Source: an uncultured Bacteroidota bacterium (GTDB taxonomy: Bacteria; Bacteroidota; Bacteroidia; Chitinophagales; Chitinophagaceae). Taken from it: a DNA stretch of 64,000 nt. The notes under the pieces are model-generated. The model was not told the origin of the DNA. It was given only the letters and a program-made list of their open reading frames with translations, and searched no databases. This document shows positions 1 to 9,242 of the stretch, piece after piece. The stretch lies in assembly GCA_937928385.1 (NCBI GenBank), contig CALEZD010000108.1:1-64000 (forward strand), read 5' to 3'. Positions within the stretch are counted from its first letter, which is position 1, and every line of letters begins with the position of its first letter. The position numbers and the translations under genes are program-made.

Positions 1-78
1 TAGTAATGACATTTTTTAAGGGATCCCGTAAGGGTTTATTTCTTTTTTTATTAAAAAATTATAGTTCTGCCTATGTCT

Positions 79-948
79 ATGCGTCAGCTTAAAATCACGA
101 AGTCGATTACGAATCGTGAAAGCCAATCCCTCGAGAAGTACCTGCAGGAAATTGGTAAAGTAGATTTGATTACCCCGGAAGAAGAAGTGCAACTGGCCAT
201 CCGTATCAAACAAGGCGACCAGATAGCGCTTGAGAAACTCACAAAGGCCAACCTGCGTTTTGTTGTATCTGTTGCCAAACAGTATCAAAACCAGGGCCTC
301 TCCCTCAGCGACCTGATTAACGAAGGAAACCTGGGCCTCATTAAAGCGGCACAACGCTTTGACGAAACCAGGGGCTTCAAGTTCATCTCTTATGCCGTAT
401 GGTGGATTCGCCAGTCTATTTTGCAGGCATTGGCCGAGCAGTCGCGTATTGTACGCCTGCCCCTCAATAAAGTAGGCCTGTCCAACAAAATAAGCAAGGC
501 TTATTCTCAGTTGGAACAAGAATTTGAACGTGAACCGTCTACCGAAGAACTGGCAGACCTGCTGGAAATCGGAACCGAAGAAGTAGAAACAACACTTGGT
601 GTAGCTGCAAGGCACGTATCTGTTGACGCCCCCTTTGTGGACAGCGAAGACAACACCCTGCTGGATGTATTGGAAAACCCGAACTCTGATGCTGCCGATT
701 CTGAACTGTCCCATTACGACTCACTGCGTTGCGAAATTGAGCGTTCGCTGGGTACATTGACCGACCGCCAGAGGGATGTAATTAAATTGTATTTTGGCAT
801 AGGTGTTGAGCACCCCATGAGCCTGGAGGATATAGGCGAAAAGTTCTCCCTGACCCGTGAGCGTGTGCGCCAGATTAAGGATAAAGCTATAACAAAGCTG
901 CGTACAACCACCCGCTGCCAATTACTCAAATCTTACTTAGGAAACTAA
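79..948 (+). CDS. rpoD: Primary RNA polymerase sigma factor RpoD (Bacteroidetes type)
   Basis: Housekeeping sigma factor that directs core RNA polymerase to TAnnTTTG-type promoters. About 289 residues, lacking region 1.1 and the long non-conserved region of proteobacterial RpoD, as is usual in Bacteroidetes. Region 1.2/2 covers roughly residues 15-130, with the region 2 core around FISYAVWWIRQSI. Region 3 is central. Region 4 ends with the helix-turn-helix near SLTRERVRQIKDKA. An ATG also exists at 73 (MSMRQL), but family members begin MRQLKI, so 79 is preferred. The gene is monocistronic, followed by a strong hairpin terminator. The assignment is firm; only the exact start is open. Confidence 0.95.
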   Translation: MRQLKITKSITNRESQSLEKYLQEIGKVDLITPEEEVQLAIRIKQGDQIALEKLTKANLRFVVSVAKQYQNQGLSLSDLINEGNLGLIKAAQRFDETRGFKFISYAVWWIRQSILQALAEQSRIVRLPLNKVGLSNKISKAYSQLEQEFEREPSTEELADLLEIGTEEVETTLGVAARHVSVDAPFVDSEDNTLLDVLENPNSDAADSELSHYDSLRCEIERSLGTLTDRQRDVIKLYFGIGVEHPMSLEDIGEKFSLTRERVRQIKDKAITKLRTTTRCQLLKSYLGN

Positions 949-969
949 AAAGAACTAAAAATAAACTTT

Positions 970-1004
970 AATAAGGCGCTGATTAACAGCGCCTTATTTG
1001 TTTT
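970..1004 (+). terminator. Rho-independent terminator of rpoD
   Basis: A 12-bp perfect stem (970-981 with 987-998, core AAGGCGCTG/CAGCGCCTT) and a 5-nt loop (ATTAA), followed by a T-rich tract (TTTGTTTT). It lies 22 nt after the rpoD stop codon. Confidence 0.85.
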
Positions 1005-1049
1005 AAACAATACTATAAAGCTCTTTCCAGCAAAACATATCTTACTCTA

Positions 1050-1080
1050 TTGCATATACCAAAAACACGCATTATATTTG
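1050..1080 (+). promoter_or_regulatory. Bacteroidetes-type promoter of the diheme cytochrome gene
   Basis: TATATTTG at 1073-1080 matches the -7 consensus TAnnTTTG. A TTG at 1050-1052 sits 20 nt upstream, the spacing expected for the -33 element. The start codon is 33 nt downstream at 1113. This is one of the better complete promoters in the window. Confidence 0.6.
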
Positions 1081-1112
1081 TTCTCATATTACACCCCTAA
1101 CTGCTTACAGCT

Positions 1113-2084
1113 ATGTTTAAGAAAATCCTCAAATGGACAGGCATTGTCCTGTTGTTACTGATTATTGGCATTACAATCTATGTTTCTGCCCGCCAAAGCA
1201 GAACGTATGAAGCGCCTTATCCGCAGGTACATATATCCAACGACAGCGCTACACTTGCAAGGGGCGAGTACTTAGTATATGGCCCCGCACACTGCGCCGA
1301 TTGCCATGGCGATCAGTCTCAACTGGATATCATCAACGAAGGCGGTAAAGTACCCCTTATCGGCGGATATGTGTTCAAAATACCTCCCGGGGAATTTTAT
1401 GCACCGAATATCACTCCGGACCCCGAAACAGGTATTGGCAATGTGCCGGACAGCGTATTGGCCAGGTCGTTGAGGTATGGAGTAAGGAGGGATGGCACAG
1501 TGTTGTTTGACTTTATGCCCTTTCATAACACCAGCGATGAAGACCTTTCGGCTATATTGTCTTATATCAGGAATTCGGAGCCGATAAAACATGAAGTGCC
1601 GGCTACACAACTGAATGTTTTGGGCAAAATTGTCAATGCATTCAAAATTGAGCCTGTTGGGCCAAGTGGCGAAGTGCTGAAAAGCATCACACCGGATACT
1701 TCTATTGAATATGGGAAATACCTGGCGCACAGTGTTGCCAATTGTGCAGGCTGCCATACCAAGAGAGATTTGCTAACGGGAGCGTTTATAGGTGAGTATT
1801 TCGCGGGGGGCTTCCAAATGGAATCAATTGTTGAGCCGACAAAATACGCCTGTATAACGCCGAACCTGACACCAGACCCCGAAACAGGTGTGATAGCAGA
1901 ATGGTCGGAGGAGACCTTTATTAACAGGCTGAGGGGAGGAAAAATCATCAAACACAGCGCTATGCCCTGGGGGCCCTTTAGAAGGATGAGCGATAATGAC
2001 CTGAAAGCGATTTACAGGTACCTGAAAACGGTAAAACCTGTAAAAAACAAGGTGGAGAAAACATTGATTACCCTCGAAGGTTAA
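1113..2084 (+). CDS. Membrane-anchored diheme c-type cytochrome
   Basis: A 323-residue electron-transfer protein. An N-terminal hydrophobic helix (about residues 8-25) is likely an uncleaved anchor, placing the domains in the periplasm. Two CxxCH heme sites are visible: C61-H65 (CADCH) and C211-H215 (CAGCH). Each is followed by a candidate distal Met in a similar context (MPFHNTSDEDL near 135 and MPWGPFRRMSDNDL near 290), so the protein is two tandem class I cytochrome domains. It resembles the cytochrome subunits of alcohol/aldehyde dehydrogenases, but no dehydrogenase gene is adjacent, so its electron donor is unknown. It has its own promoter and converges with the serine hydrolase gene. 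Confidence 0.85.
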   Translation: MFKKILKWTGIVLLLLIIGITIYVSARQSRTYEAPYPQVHISNDSATLARGEYLVYGPAHCADCHGDQSQLDIINEGGKVPLIGGYVFKIPPGEFYAPNITPDPETGIGNVPDSVLARSLRYGVRRDGTVLFDFMPFHNTSDEDLSAILSYIRNSEPIKHEVPATQLNVLGKIVNAFKIEPVGPSGEVLKSITPDTSIEYGKYLAHSVANCAGCHTKRDLLTGAFIGEYFAGGFQMESIVEPTKYACITPNLTPDPETGVIAEWSEETFINRLRGGKIIKHSAMPWGPFRRMSDNDLKAIYRYLKTVKPVKNKVEKTLITLEG

Positions 2085-2101
2085 TTGCTGCACACGGCGA
2101 A

Positions 2102-3295
2102 TTATTCAAAACCTTCCTCTTCGAAACCGGAAGAGAGCGGAGAATTGTTGACTAAGCGGTATAGTGCCGGGCCATGATTGTAGATGTTCTTATTGTACTT
2201 GTTGCCCAGTACTATAATAGTAAAGTTGTCTTTGATAAAACGCAGGAACACGGTGTTATTGCCATGCCACCAACCGTTATGGAATACTACCTTATCTCCA
2301 TCGGGGTAACAATACATGCGCCAGCCAAGACCATAATTTTTGATACCTGGGCGTTCAAACGAACAAGGGCCGTAAGCATATTCTGTTGTATTGCTGTCTA
2401 AAAATTCATAGAAGTAAAAAGACTGGTCCCAGCGGTACATATCACGCACCGTACTGTAGATACCCTTATCGCCATACACACCATCGGCAAACATAACAGG
2501 GTACTCTACCCAGTTGTAACGGTAGCTCTTGGTAGCCTTGCCGGGTAAACCCTCAGCCGGGTCGTACACGAAAGTATTTTTCATGCCCATTGGCTCAAAG
2601 AAATACTGGTGCATGAAATCCTTGTAGGTCATTTCTGTCACCTCTTCTATAAGCCTGGCCAGTATAGCGTAATTGCTGTTGCTGTATTTAAAGCGAGTAT
2701 CGGGCGAAAACTCGAGTCCTGGTTTATATTGCACAAACATGCTCATGAGCTCATCGTTGTAGATAGGTGTCATGGTGTTTTTCCTGTACCGTGCGTACCA
2801 CTTCAGGTAATCGGGTATGCCTGACCTGTGGTTGAGCAGCATTTTAATAGTCACATTCGCATAAGGAAAGTTCGGCAGATAGTCCTTCACCTTATGGTCT
2901 ATATTCAGGTATTTGTGCTGGTGCAGGTACATGATAGCAGTTGCCGTAAATGTTTTGGATGTAGAGGCCAACTGTACAGATGCATCGTGTGTGAGCCTTC
3001 TGCCGGTACCTTTGTCTGCATAGCCAAAATATCGCTCGTATATAATATGCCCCTGGTATCCTATCAGCACACTGCCATTGAAGCCGCCTGCCACCTGAAT
3101 GCGGTAAAAAGAATCCAGCTTATATTTCATCAACTGGTACTCTACTGTTGTAGTGTCTTCAAAATATATTTTGACACTTCCAAATTTCTTGGGTTCATCA
3201 ATGTATTTGGGACATGCAGTCGCTACCCTGCTACAAAAGATACTAGCGGACAAAAACAAAACAATGGCAGTAACGGTGGTTAATATTTTCTGCAT
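2102..3295 (-). CDS. Serine hydrolase, class C beta-lactamase-related
   Basis: About 397 residues of the beta-lactamase/penicillin-binding-like fold. Motifs are the nucleophile box S111-T-S-K114, Y204-S-N206, and an H339-N-G341 element in place of KTG. An N-terminal signal sequence (residues 1-28) indicates export; a VATAC segment could be a weak lipobox. The substrate is not predictable, since the family includes esterases, D-aminopeptidases and PBP-like enzymes. The ATG at 3295 is chosen because the signal peptide starts there; an in-frame TTG at 3334 overlaps the upstream gene. Likely cotranscribed with the ACP phosphodiesterase-like gene 35 nt upstream. Confidence 0.82.
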   Translation of the reverse strand: MQKILTTVTAIVLFLSASIFCSRVATACPKYIDEPKKFGSVKIYFEDTTTVEYQLMKYKLDSFYRIQVAGGFNGSVLIGYQGHIIYERYFGYADKGTGRRLTHDASVQLASTSKTFTATAIMYLHQHKYLNIDHKVKDYLPNFPYANVTIKMLLNHRSGIPDYLKWYARYRKNTMTPIYNDELMSMFVQYKPGLEFSPDTRFKYSNSNYAILARLIEEVTEMTYKDFMHQYFFEPMGMKNTFVYDPAEGLPGKATKSYRYNWVEYPVMFADGVYGDKGIYSTVRDMYRWDQSFYFYEFLDSNTTEYAYGPCSFERPGIKNYGLGWRMYCYPDGDKVVFHNGWWHGNNTVFLRFIKDNFTIIVLGNKYNKNIYNHGPALYRLVNNSPLSSGFEEEGFE

Positions 3296-3330
3296 GACAC
3301 AACTGCTGCGTACAAATTTAAACGATATGC

Positions 3331-3927
3331 TCAAGGGATGTTTTTCTTTAACTCATCATTAACAAACTTATAAGCTTTCTCAATAAATTCGTAATAACAC
3401 TGCCCCAACTCATAATATCGGATTACAAATGTATTGTAAGCATCTTCAATAGGTTGCATGTGTTGCGCCCTGCGGTGTAAGCCTTGCAGGGAGCGGCGTG
3501 CGCCAGCCATAGTCCTGTAGTTGTACAGCCAGTTTTGCTCGCGCATATATGGGAAAAATGCTGCGAATTTTTCAGGGAAATAGTGTTGATATGCTTCTAG
3601 AATTTTATACACATCCTGTGTAAAACTCAGCAATGCTTCTTCAGTGCGGAAATAATGAGGGTCGGTAGCCAGGTAATGGTCAAACAAGGTATCAATAATC
3701 GGACTGGCATACAAACCATAAGTTGGCCTGAACCAAACCTGCGCACGCAATGATGACGGCGCTATATCTGTAAATGAATCAATCTTCCTGTGCAGCAGTA
3801 TGCCGCGCCTTATACCTTCAGGATATTGCTCCAGCGCCTTTAGCCCTTTTACATAATCACCTATCATATTGCCCACCAGCAATTCTTCGTCTCCCATCGA
3901 CAGCAGGGCGTGACCTAAATAATTCAT
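3331..3927 (-). CDS. Acyl carrier protein phosphodiesterase family (AcpH-like)
   Basis: A 198-residue protein of the ACP phosphodiesterase family (formerly DUF479). Family members have an HD-like metal site that removes 4'-phosphopantetheine from holo-ACP. Visible features are the N-terminal MNYLGHALLS segment, GNMIGDYVKG, and the HRKIDSFTD motif near residues 46-54, typical of the family. The protein is cytoplasmic with no signal peptide. It lies 11 nt downstream of the FUSC-family gene and just upstream of the serine hydrolase. Phosphodiesterase activity has been shown for few members, so the exact reaction is inferred. Confidence 0.8.
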   Translation of the reverse strand: MNYLGHALLSMGDEELLVGNMIGDYVKGLKALEQYPEGIRRGILLHRKIDSFTDIAPSSLRAQVWFRPTYGLYASPIIDTLFDHYLATDPHYFRTEEALLSFTQDVYKILEAYQHYFPEKFAAFFPYMREQNWLYNYRTMAGARRSLQGLHRRAQHMQPIEDAYNTFVIRYYELGQCYYEFIEKAYKFVNDELKKNIP

Positions 3928-3938
3928 ACTGCAATCTA

Positions 3939-6125
3939 CTACAACTGCATGATACGCGGCAGCTTTTCGGCCAGTACGGCCAGGTCTTTATGCATAGCTT
4001 TTAGTTCCACCAGCATTTTTTCAAGATATATTTCCTGGTGCGGGGTTAGTGGTTGAAACTGAGGAGCAGCCTGTGTTGCAGCTAATACTTCAAAATCTGT
4101 TTCAGGGTCCAGTTTCCTGATACAGGGTATATTTTCGTTAAATGCCGCGAGGCAATCCATCACCAATTGTTGCTGGCGTTGTATGGTTATTGCATCAGAT
4201 TCTCCTGTATCATTCCCCTGCTCCAGTTCTATATTATTCAGCTCTCGAGTGACGCGTATATTATGGGTAATGATATAGTAGAATATCGCAAATGGTCGCT
4301 TACGGAATGATGGCTCTTCCATATAGCGGTTGAATGAATCGAATGCATTGCTATTAGCAGATTCAGCTTTCCCCTTATATCTTGTCCATGTTGCATCTTC
4401 GGGCCGGGGGAAGAAAACAGCAAGGAAGTAAACATAATTGGTATATACCGCACTGGCCAGGTGTTTGGGCAGCCATTCTTTATCCCATGTAGGCAGCAAC
4501 GCGAAGCCCGCTACCAATGCTATGGCGGAACCGGCAATGGTGGATAAGGCACGCGTAAGTATCACCATATCGTTCAACTCCCTGTTGATATTAAACAGCA
4601 GTACCAGATTGACAGTAATGAAAAATGCAGCCACAGAATAACTCCTGCGCAGGTAATAAATCATGGGAATAAACGTGAGGAAGAGTAAGGCTTCCTGCAG
4701 GTACAAACCTGTTGGCAGTTTCAGCAACAACCCCGCTACCAGGCCACCGGCTACAGTACCTATCACCCTGTCACGCGCCTTATTCCATGTAGCACCGAAG
4801 TATGTCTGTGTTACTATGATGAGCGTGAACGGTATCCAGTAGCCATGGTCGATGTTCCAGAACTTATAAATAAACATAGCTATAGCGGCCGCTATGGCTG
4901 TGCGCAATGCATACCTGGCTGTAAAGGTGTTGAAGTTGAACAATATCCGGATATACCTTACCCAATATTTGGGATGCAGTATAAATATGGTTTTCATTAG
5001 TGAATAAGAACGAATCATAGAGCGCTCGTTTACTATACCCTGCAAATGGTTGAATGCAGCTTCAATTATTCTGGTATTGCGCTCGGTAAGCTGTGCAAAA
5101 CGAAGTATATGTTTCTTATCTGCAATATCCTCTACCTGCAACCGTTCTCTCAGCAGCTCTGCCAGTTTATACAACCTGTTGATGCGGGAACGCAGTATCA
5201 GTTCTTCAGCTTTTTCGGGGCTGATGGTATATACAGCCATACGCTCCAGCGCCTGCTCTGTAGCACGTAGTATGGTGAATATTTTTATCCTGATAGCGCT
5301 GTCTAATTTACCCCTGTTCAGGTTAGCCAGTTCCTCGGTGATGGTCAGTACCTGGGCACCGACTATTGCGGCTGCTTTGCGCACCTGGGCCAGTATATGT
5401 TCATGCCCGTCCTTTTCGTTCGATTCATGGGCCATTTTCTCAAACAACTCCAGTGATGCATCTATAGCTTTGCGTATTTCTTTTTCTTTAAGATAAATAT
5501 CATGCTCATTGCTCATCGGGCCTGTACCCTCCCACCCTTTGGATATGGTGGTGGTCAGCTCCTCTATCGATTTCCAGATAAAGGCAATTGACCTACGGTA
5601 AGGCCGTTGTGCCGGTATAAAGAACGATGAAATAATAGCTGCCACACCGTTCCACAATACACCTATACTTACCAGCAGGGTGCGTTCCTGTAGCTCAGGC
5701 CAGGTAGCAGCGGGGTATGCATTGCAGAAAATAAATAATGCGAACACACATATTGCCAGCCCGCTGCCTCGGTTGCCAATATTCTTCAGCAGCGATGATA
5801 TGAAGCCCACCACTGCCATCAATACTACACTCAGCCACAGGATATGCCCTGTAGCACTACCCAGCAATGCGAAGCTTAGTGCAAGCGCCGAACTGCCGGC
5901 CAGCAGCTTCAGCCTGTGCTGAAAGTCGCCTTTCAATTCCACCCAACAGATACACTCCGCCATCAGCGCTACCCAGCCTGCCTCAGCCAGCCTGCCGGTG
6001 TATATACCCCACATCAGCGGCACCATAGCAGAAAGTGCCATGCGTAGCCCCCAGCTTATATCAGGCTCAAAGGCCTCCTTCTCTATGAGTTTATTGAGCT
6101 GTTTGTATGGTTCAATAATTCGCAC
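3939..6125 (-). CDS. FUSC/YccS-family inner membrane protein
   Basis: About 728 residues with two hydrophobic blocks (roughly residues 30-170 and 400-540), each followed by a long helical cytoplasmic segment. This is the layout of the FUSC family (YccS, AaeB, aromatic-acid exporter-like). The second membrane block contains the family-like GYWIPFTLIIVTQTYFGAT stretch. The role is probably export of an organic anion, but the substrate is unknown. There is no ATG near the N-terminus. A GTG at 6125 follows the upstream stop by about 10 nt and is preferred; a TTG at 6164 would overlap the TlpA-like gene by 29 nt. Confidence 0.82.
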   Translation of the reverse strand: MRIIEPYKQLNKLIEKEAFEPDISWGLRMALSAMVPLMWGIYTGRLAEAGWVALMAECICWVELKGDFQHRLKLLAGSSALALSFALLGSATGHILWLSVVLMAVVGFISSLLKNIGNRGSGLAICVFALFIFCNAYPAATWPELQERTLLVSIGVLWNGVAAIISSFFIPAQRPYRRSIAFIWKSIEELTTTISKGWEGTGPMSNEHDIYLKEKEIRKAIDASLELFEKMAHESNEKDGHEHILAQVRKAAAIVGAQVLTITEELANLNRGKLDSAIRIKIFTILRATEQALERMAVYTISPEKAEELILRSRINRLYKLAELLRERLQVEDIADKKHILRFAQLTERNTRIIEAAFNHLQGIVNERSMIRSYSLMKTIFILHPKYWVRYIRILFNFNTFTARYALRTAIAAAIAMFIYKFWNIDHGYWIPFTLIIVTQTYFGATWNKARDRVIGTVAGGLVAGLLLKLPTGLYLQEALLFLTFIPMIYYLRRSYSVAAFFITVNLVLLFNINRELNDMVILTRALSTIAGSAIALVAGFALLPTWDKEWLPKHLASAVYTNYVYFLAVFFPRPEDATWTRYKGKAESANSNAFDSFNRYMEEPSFRKRPFAIFYYIITHNIRVTRELNNIELEQGNDTGESDAITIQRQQQLVMDCLAAFNENIPCIRKLDPETDFEVLAATQAAPQFQPLTPHQEIYLEKMLVELKAMHKDLAVLAEKLPRIMQL

Positions 6126-6135
6126 CTGCGCCAGA

Positions 6136-6633
6136 TTAATAACGTGCAGACAGTTGTTTATCAATCAATACAGATAGTTGCTCACTTTTCACCATCCCTT
6201 CGTGAAATTTCGTCCACCTGTGTTTTTTATAATACAACAACGTAGCGGGTATTGAGCCCTGCCACTCGTTAGTTATCTTGGGTATGTATTCATTTGCATT
6301 ACTTTCGCTCAGCCACAATACTTCATGCGCCAGTTTCCGCTTGTTGATAAACTTCTGAAGTTTGGCCGGATAGTCATTCTTAAAATCCAGACTCACCAAC
6401 AACACTTTTACCGGGTACCCTTTGTATTTATCGGCCAGCTTATCAAACTCGGGCAGTTCTTTAACGCAAGGCCCGCACCAGGTAGCCCAAAAGCCAACTA
6501 TATACAAGGTGTCTTCATTCGCCGCCAGCCTTTTCATCAATTTATCCGCTGTAACAGAGGGTATTTCCTGTGCATATATTTGCCCGCCCGCAAACATCAT
6601 TGTTATTACCAAAGCCGCTATATATTTCACCAT
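6136..6633 (-). CDS. TlpA-like periplasmic thioredoxin
   Basis: A 165-residue secreted thioredoxin-fold protein. A signal peptide (about residues 1-22, ending near IYAQ) is followed by the redox motif W-C53-G-P-C56 in a GFWATWCGPC context typical of TlpA/ResA proteins. These reduce disulfides outside the cytoplasm, often for cytochrome c maturation or stress defence. It is the first gene of the minus-strand run leading into the FUSC, AcpH-like and serine hydrolase genes. The specific partner is not indicated. Confidence 0.87.
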   Translation of the reverse strand: MVKYIAALVITMMFAGGQIYAQEIPSVTADKLMKRLAANEDTLYIVGFWATWCGPCVKELPEFDKLADKYKGYPVKVLLVSLDFKNDYPAKLQKFINKRKLAHEVLWLSESNANEYIPKITNEWQGSIPATLLYYKKHRWTKFHEGMVKSEQLSVLIDKQLSARY

Positions 6634-6721
6634 ACCACAAATGTATTACACTGTGACGGGTTATTTATACCGCATTATCTTAAAACAATGTTGAAATAGT
6701 AATCTTTTGCTGCATTTACAT

Positions 6722-6729
6722 TAGGTTTG
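6722..6729 (+). promoter_or_regulatory. -7 promoter element upstream of the carboxyltransferase gene
   Basis: TAGGTTTG matches TAnnTTTG and lies 26 nt before the ATG at 6756. No TTTG is found at the ideal -33 spacing, so the promoter is only partly supported. Confidence 0.4.
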
Positions 6730-6755
6730 CCCCGTAATTTCAGCTTAAAATTATT

Positions 6756-8294
6756 ATGGATAAAATATCTGTATTACGGGAAAAGATAAGGCAGGCTATG
6801 CTGGGCGGCGGCGAAAAACGTATAGATAGCCAGCATAAAAAAGGAAAACTAACGGCACGCGAACGTATACAACTGCTAATGGATGAAGGTTCTTTTGAAG
6901 AAGTGGGCATGCTGGTAACACACCGTTGCCGCGACTTTGGCATGGACAAAGAAGTGTACCAGGGCGATGGCGTGGTAACAGGTTACGGAACCATTAATGG
7001 CAGGCTGGTATATGTATTTTCACAGGACTTTACCGTATTTGGCGGTAGTTTGTCTGAAACCCATGCTGAAAAGATTTGTAAAATAATGGACCTGGCCCTG
7101 CAAAACGGCGCACCTGTGATAGGCCTAAACGATAGCGGTGGCGCACGCATACAGGAAGGTGTAGTATCGCTGGGCGGTTATGCTGATATATTCCATAGAA
7201 ATGTGAAATCGTCGGGCGTGGTGCCCCAGTTGTCAGCCATTATGGGGCCATGTGCAGGCGGTGCGGTGTATTCTCCCGCCATAACCGACTTTATCCTCAT
7301 GGTGGAAAACACATCGTATATGTTTGTGACAGGGCCTAACGTGGTAAAGACCGTTACACACGAAACCGTTACCAGTGAAGAGCTGGGCGGCGCGCAGACA
7401 CATGCTTCCAAATCAGGTGTAACACATTTTGCCTGTGCCAACGAGGTGGAATGTATAGAAAACATCAAGCAACTATTGAGCTATATGCCGCAAAATTGCG
7501 AGGAAGATGCGCCTGTATATGCTTATGAAGCAGGTGATGAAAAACGTCCTGTACTCAACAATATTATACCCGAAAACCCTAACCAGCCTTATGATATGAA
7601 AGAAGTCATAGAGCAGGTAACTGACTCAGATTCTTTCCTGGAAGTACATAAAAAATACGCTGAGAATATAGTAGTAGGCTTTGCACGTATAGCGGGCCGC
7701 AGCATAGGTATTGTTGCCAACCAGCCTGCCAGCCTGGCCGGTGTACTGGATATTGATTCGAGCAAGAAAGGCGCGAGGTTCGTACGTTTCTGCGATGCTT
7801 TTAATATTCCGCTGCTTGTATTGGTAGATGTACCCGGCTTCCTGCCAGGTACCGACCAGGAATGGCATGGCATCATCACCAACGGCGCCAAACTATTGTA
7901 TGCGCTCAGCGAAGCTACCGTACCCAAAGTAACTGTAATTACCCGCAAAGCTTATGGTGGCGCTTACGATGTGATGAATTCCAAACACATAGGTGCTGAC
8001 CTGAACTATGCATGGCCAACGGCTGAGATTGCCGTGATGGGAGCTAAGGGAGCCGCAGAAATCATTTTCAAAAAAGAAATAGCAGAAGCGCCAGATAAAC
8101 AAGCTAAACTAAAAGAAAAAGAACTGGAGTACACGGAGAAATTCGCCAATCCGTACGGGGCGTCGGCCCGTGGCTATATTGACGAGGTGATACTACCTGA
8201 TGTAACCCGCGAGAAACTGATAAGAGCGTATAAGATGCTGGAGAATAAAGTGGAGGTGAGGCCAAAACGCAAGCACGGAAACATTCCTTTGTAA
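6756..8294 (+). CDS. Acyl-CoA carboxylase carboxyltransferase (propionyl-CoA type, beta subunit)
   Basis: A 512-residue carboxyltransferase of the PccB/MmdA family. It transfers carboxyl from carboxybiotin to an acyl-CoA, most likely propionyl-CoA, giving methylmalonyl-CoA. The N-terminal crotonase-like half contains FGGSLSETHAEK, DSGGARIQEGV and the oxyanion-forming GPCAGGAVYSPA. The C-terminal half has PGFLPGTDQEWHGII and KAYGGAYDVM. Length and motifs fit a complete subunit. No biotin carboxylase or biotin carrier gene is nearby, so partners must be encoded elsewhere; a role in methylmalonyl-CoA decarboxylase cannot be excluded. A terminator follows. Confidence 0.92.
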   Translation: MDKISVLREKIRQAMLGGGEKRIDSQHKKGKLTARERIQLLMDEGSFEEVGMLVTHRCRDFGMDKEVYQGDGVVTGYGTINGRLVYVFSQDFTVFGGSLSETHAEKICKIMDLALQNGAPVIGLNDSGGARIQEGVVSLGGYADIFHRNVKSSGVVPQLSAIMGPCAGGAVYSPAITDFILMVENTSYMFVTGPNVVKTVTHETVTSEELGGAQTHASKSGVTHFACANEVECIENIKQLLSYMPQNCEEDAPVYAYEAGDEKRPVLNNIIPENPNQPYDMKEVIEQVTDSDSFLEVHKKYAENIVVGFARIAGRSIGIVANQPASLAGVLDIDSSKKGARFVRFCDAFNIPLLVLVDVPGFLPGTDQEWHGIITNGAKLLYALSEATVPKVTVITRKAYGGAYDVMNSKHIGADLNYAWPTAEIAVMGAKGAAEIIFKKEIAEAPDKQAKLKEKELEYTEKFANPYGASARGYIDEVILPDVTREKLIRAYKMLENKVEVRPKRKHGNIPL

Positions 8295-8304
8295 AAACAT
8301 ACTG

Positions 8305-8335
8305 AAATACGGCAACTCTGATTGCCGTATTTTTA
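8305..8335 (+). terminator. Rho-independent terminator after the carboxyltransferase gene
   Basis: An 11-bp perfect stem (AAATACGGCAA at 8305-8315 with TTGCCGTATTT at 8322-8332), a 6-nt loop, then a T-rich end. It lies just 8 nt upstream of the next start codon, so the downstream gene must have its own initiation or use readthrough. Confidence 0.8.
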
Positions 8336-8342
8336 TATATAG

Positions 8343-9191
8343 TTGCGCCACGTCATACACATAATTATCAACTGGGTATTATACACCAGTATCTTTGCTG
8401 CCATCTGCGCGGTGGGGCTTTGTATGTCTACAGAGCGGCTGTTGCTCAACGCTGTACCCCCACTCTATTCAGTCCTGCACCTGCTGGTATTTTGCAGCAC
8501 CCTGTTTGTGTACAATGTGCATTACCTCATCAAGAAATCAACACCCGAATTATCTGACAGGTTTGGCTGGTCGCAGCACCACAGGTTGTGGCACTACCTG
8601 CTGATGAGTATAGGAATAGCGGGTTGTGGTATCGCTGCATTTTACCTGCCGCAAAATATACTGCTGGCGTGTGTGCTGCTGGCAGTATTATCATTTTCTT
8701 ATTCCATTCCCTTGCTGCCTTTTAAAGATAAGAAGCGCCTGAAAGATTTCGGCTGGATAAAAATACTGGTGCTGGCGATTGTATGGACAATTGTTACAAG
8801 CGTGTTGCCTATCGTATACCATAGCCGTGCCATGGCTGACTATCCTTTCGAAATCATGATACGTTTTGTGTTCCTGTTCACACTTTGCGTAGCGTTTGAC
8901 ATAAGGGATATGCAGACTGATATGGAAGCCGGCATAGCCACGCTACCGAATATGATTGGCATAAAAGGCAGCTACCATGTGATGAGCGTATCTATGATGC
9001 TGTTCATCATTATGAGTATCATTCAGTATATTAGGTATCCGTCATTGCACAGGTTATTAGCTGAAATAATGGTGGCGATAGCAACTAAGCTGGTTATTGA
9101 TTATGCCCGCAGACACCCATCTGACCGGGCCTACCTTGGGCTGGTGGATGGTATGATGCTATTGTATGCAGTGCTGGTATTGTGCCAATGA
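8343..9191 (+). CDS. UbiA-like polytopic membrane protein (degenerate prenyltransferase)
   Basis: About 282 residues with roughly eight to nine transmembrane helices. The segment DIRDMQTDMEAGIATLPNMIG (about residues 180-200) matches the second Asp-rich motif of UbiA prenyltransferases (DxxDxxxD...G..T.P...G). The first motif, normally NDxxDxxxD, is reduced to a YNVHYLIKK-like region without the acidic residues, so it may not be a standard prenyltransferase. The start is uncertain: TTG at 8343 is the only codon giving a full first helix, since the first internal ATG is 27 codons later. A TATAGTTG sequence overlaps the start, one mismatch from a -7 element. Confidence 0.65.
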   Translation: MRHVIHIIINWVLYTSIFAAICAVGLCMSTERLLLNAVPPLYSVLHLLVFCSTLFVYNVHYLIKKSTPELSDRFGWSQHHRLWHYLLMSIGIAGCGIAAFYLPQNILLACVLLAVLSFSYSIPLLPFKDKKRLKDFGWIKILVLAIVWTIVTSVLPIVYHSRAMADYPFEIMIRFVFLFTLCVAFDIRDMQTDMEAGIATLPNMIGIKGSYHVMSVSMMLFIIMSIIQYIRYPSLHRLLAEIMVAIATKLVIDYARRHPSDRAYLGLVDGMMLLYAVLVLCQ

Positions 9192-9231
9192 AAACGCCCC
9201 TGCTATGCAGAGGCGTTTCGCTTTTTATTTT
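9192..9231 (+). terminator. Terminator after the UbiA-like gene
   Basis: A hairpin AAACGCC...CTGC/GCAG...GGCGTTT with one mismatch and a TAT loop (about 9192-9218), followed by CTTTTTATTTTT. It sits between convergent genes and may act mainly on the plus strand. Confidence 0.7.
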
Positions 9232-9242
9232 TCATTTATTTT

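Noticed and set aside
1..72. Promoter or terminator signals before rpoD
   Set aside because: The sequence is AT-rich with a GGGATCCC palindrome but contains no TAnnTTTG element or complete hairpin with a U-run on the correct strand, and the region is cut by the window edge.
6638..6645. TACATTTG on the minus strand as promoter of the TlpA-like gene
   Set aside because: It ends 5 nt before the ATG but its predicted start would fall at or inside the coding sequence, and no -33 element is present.
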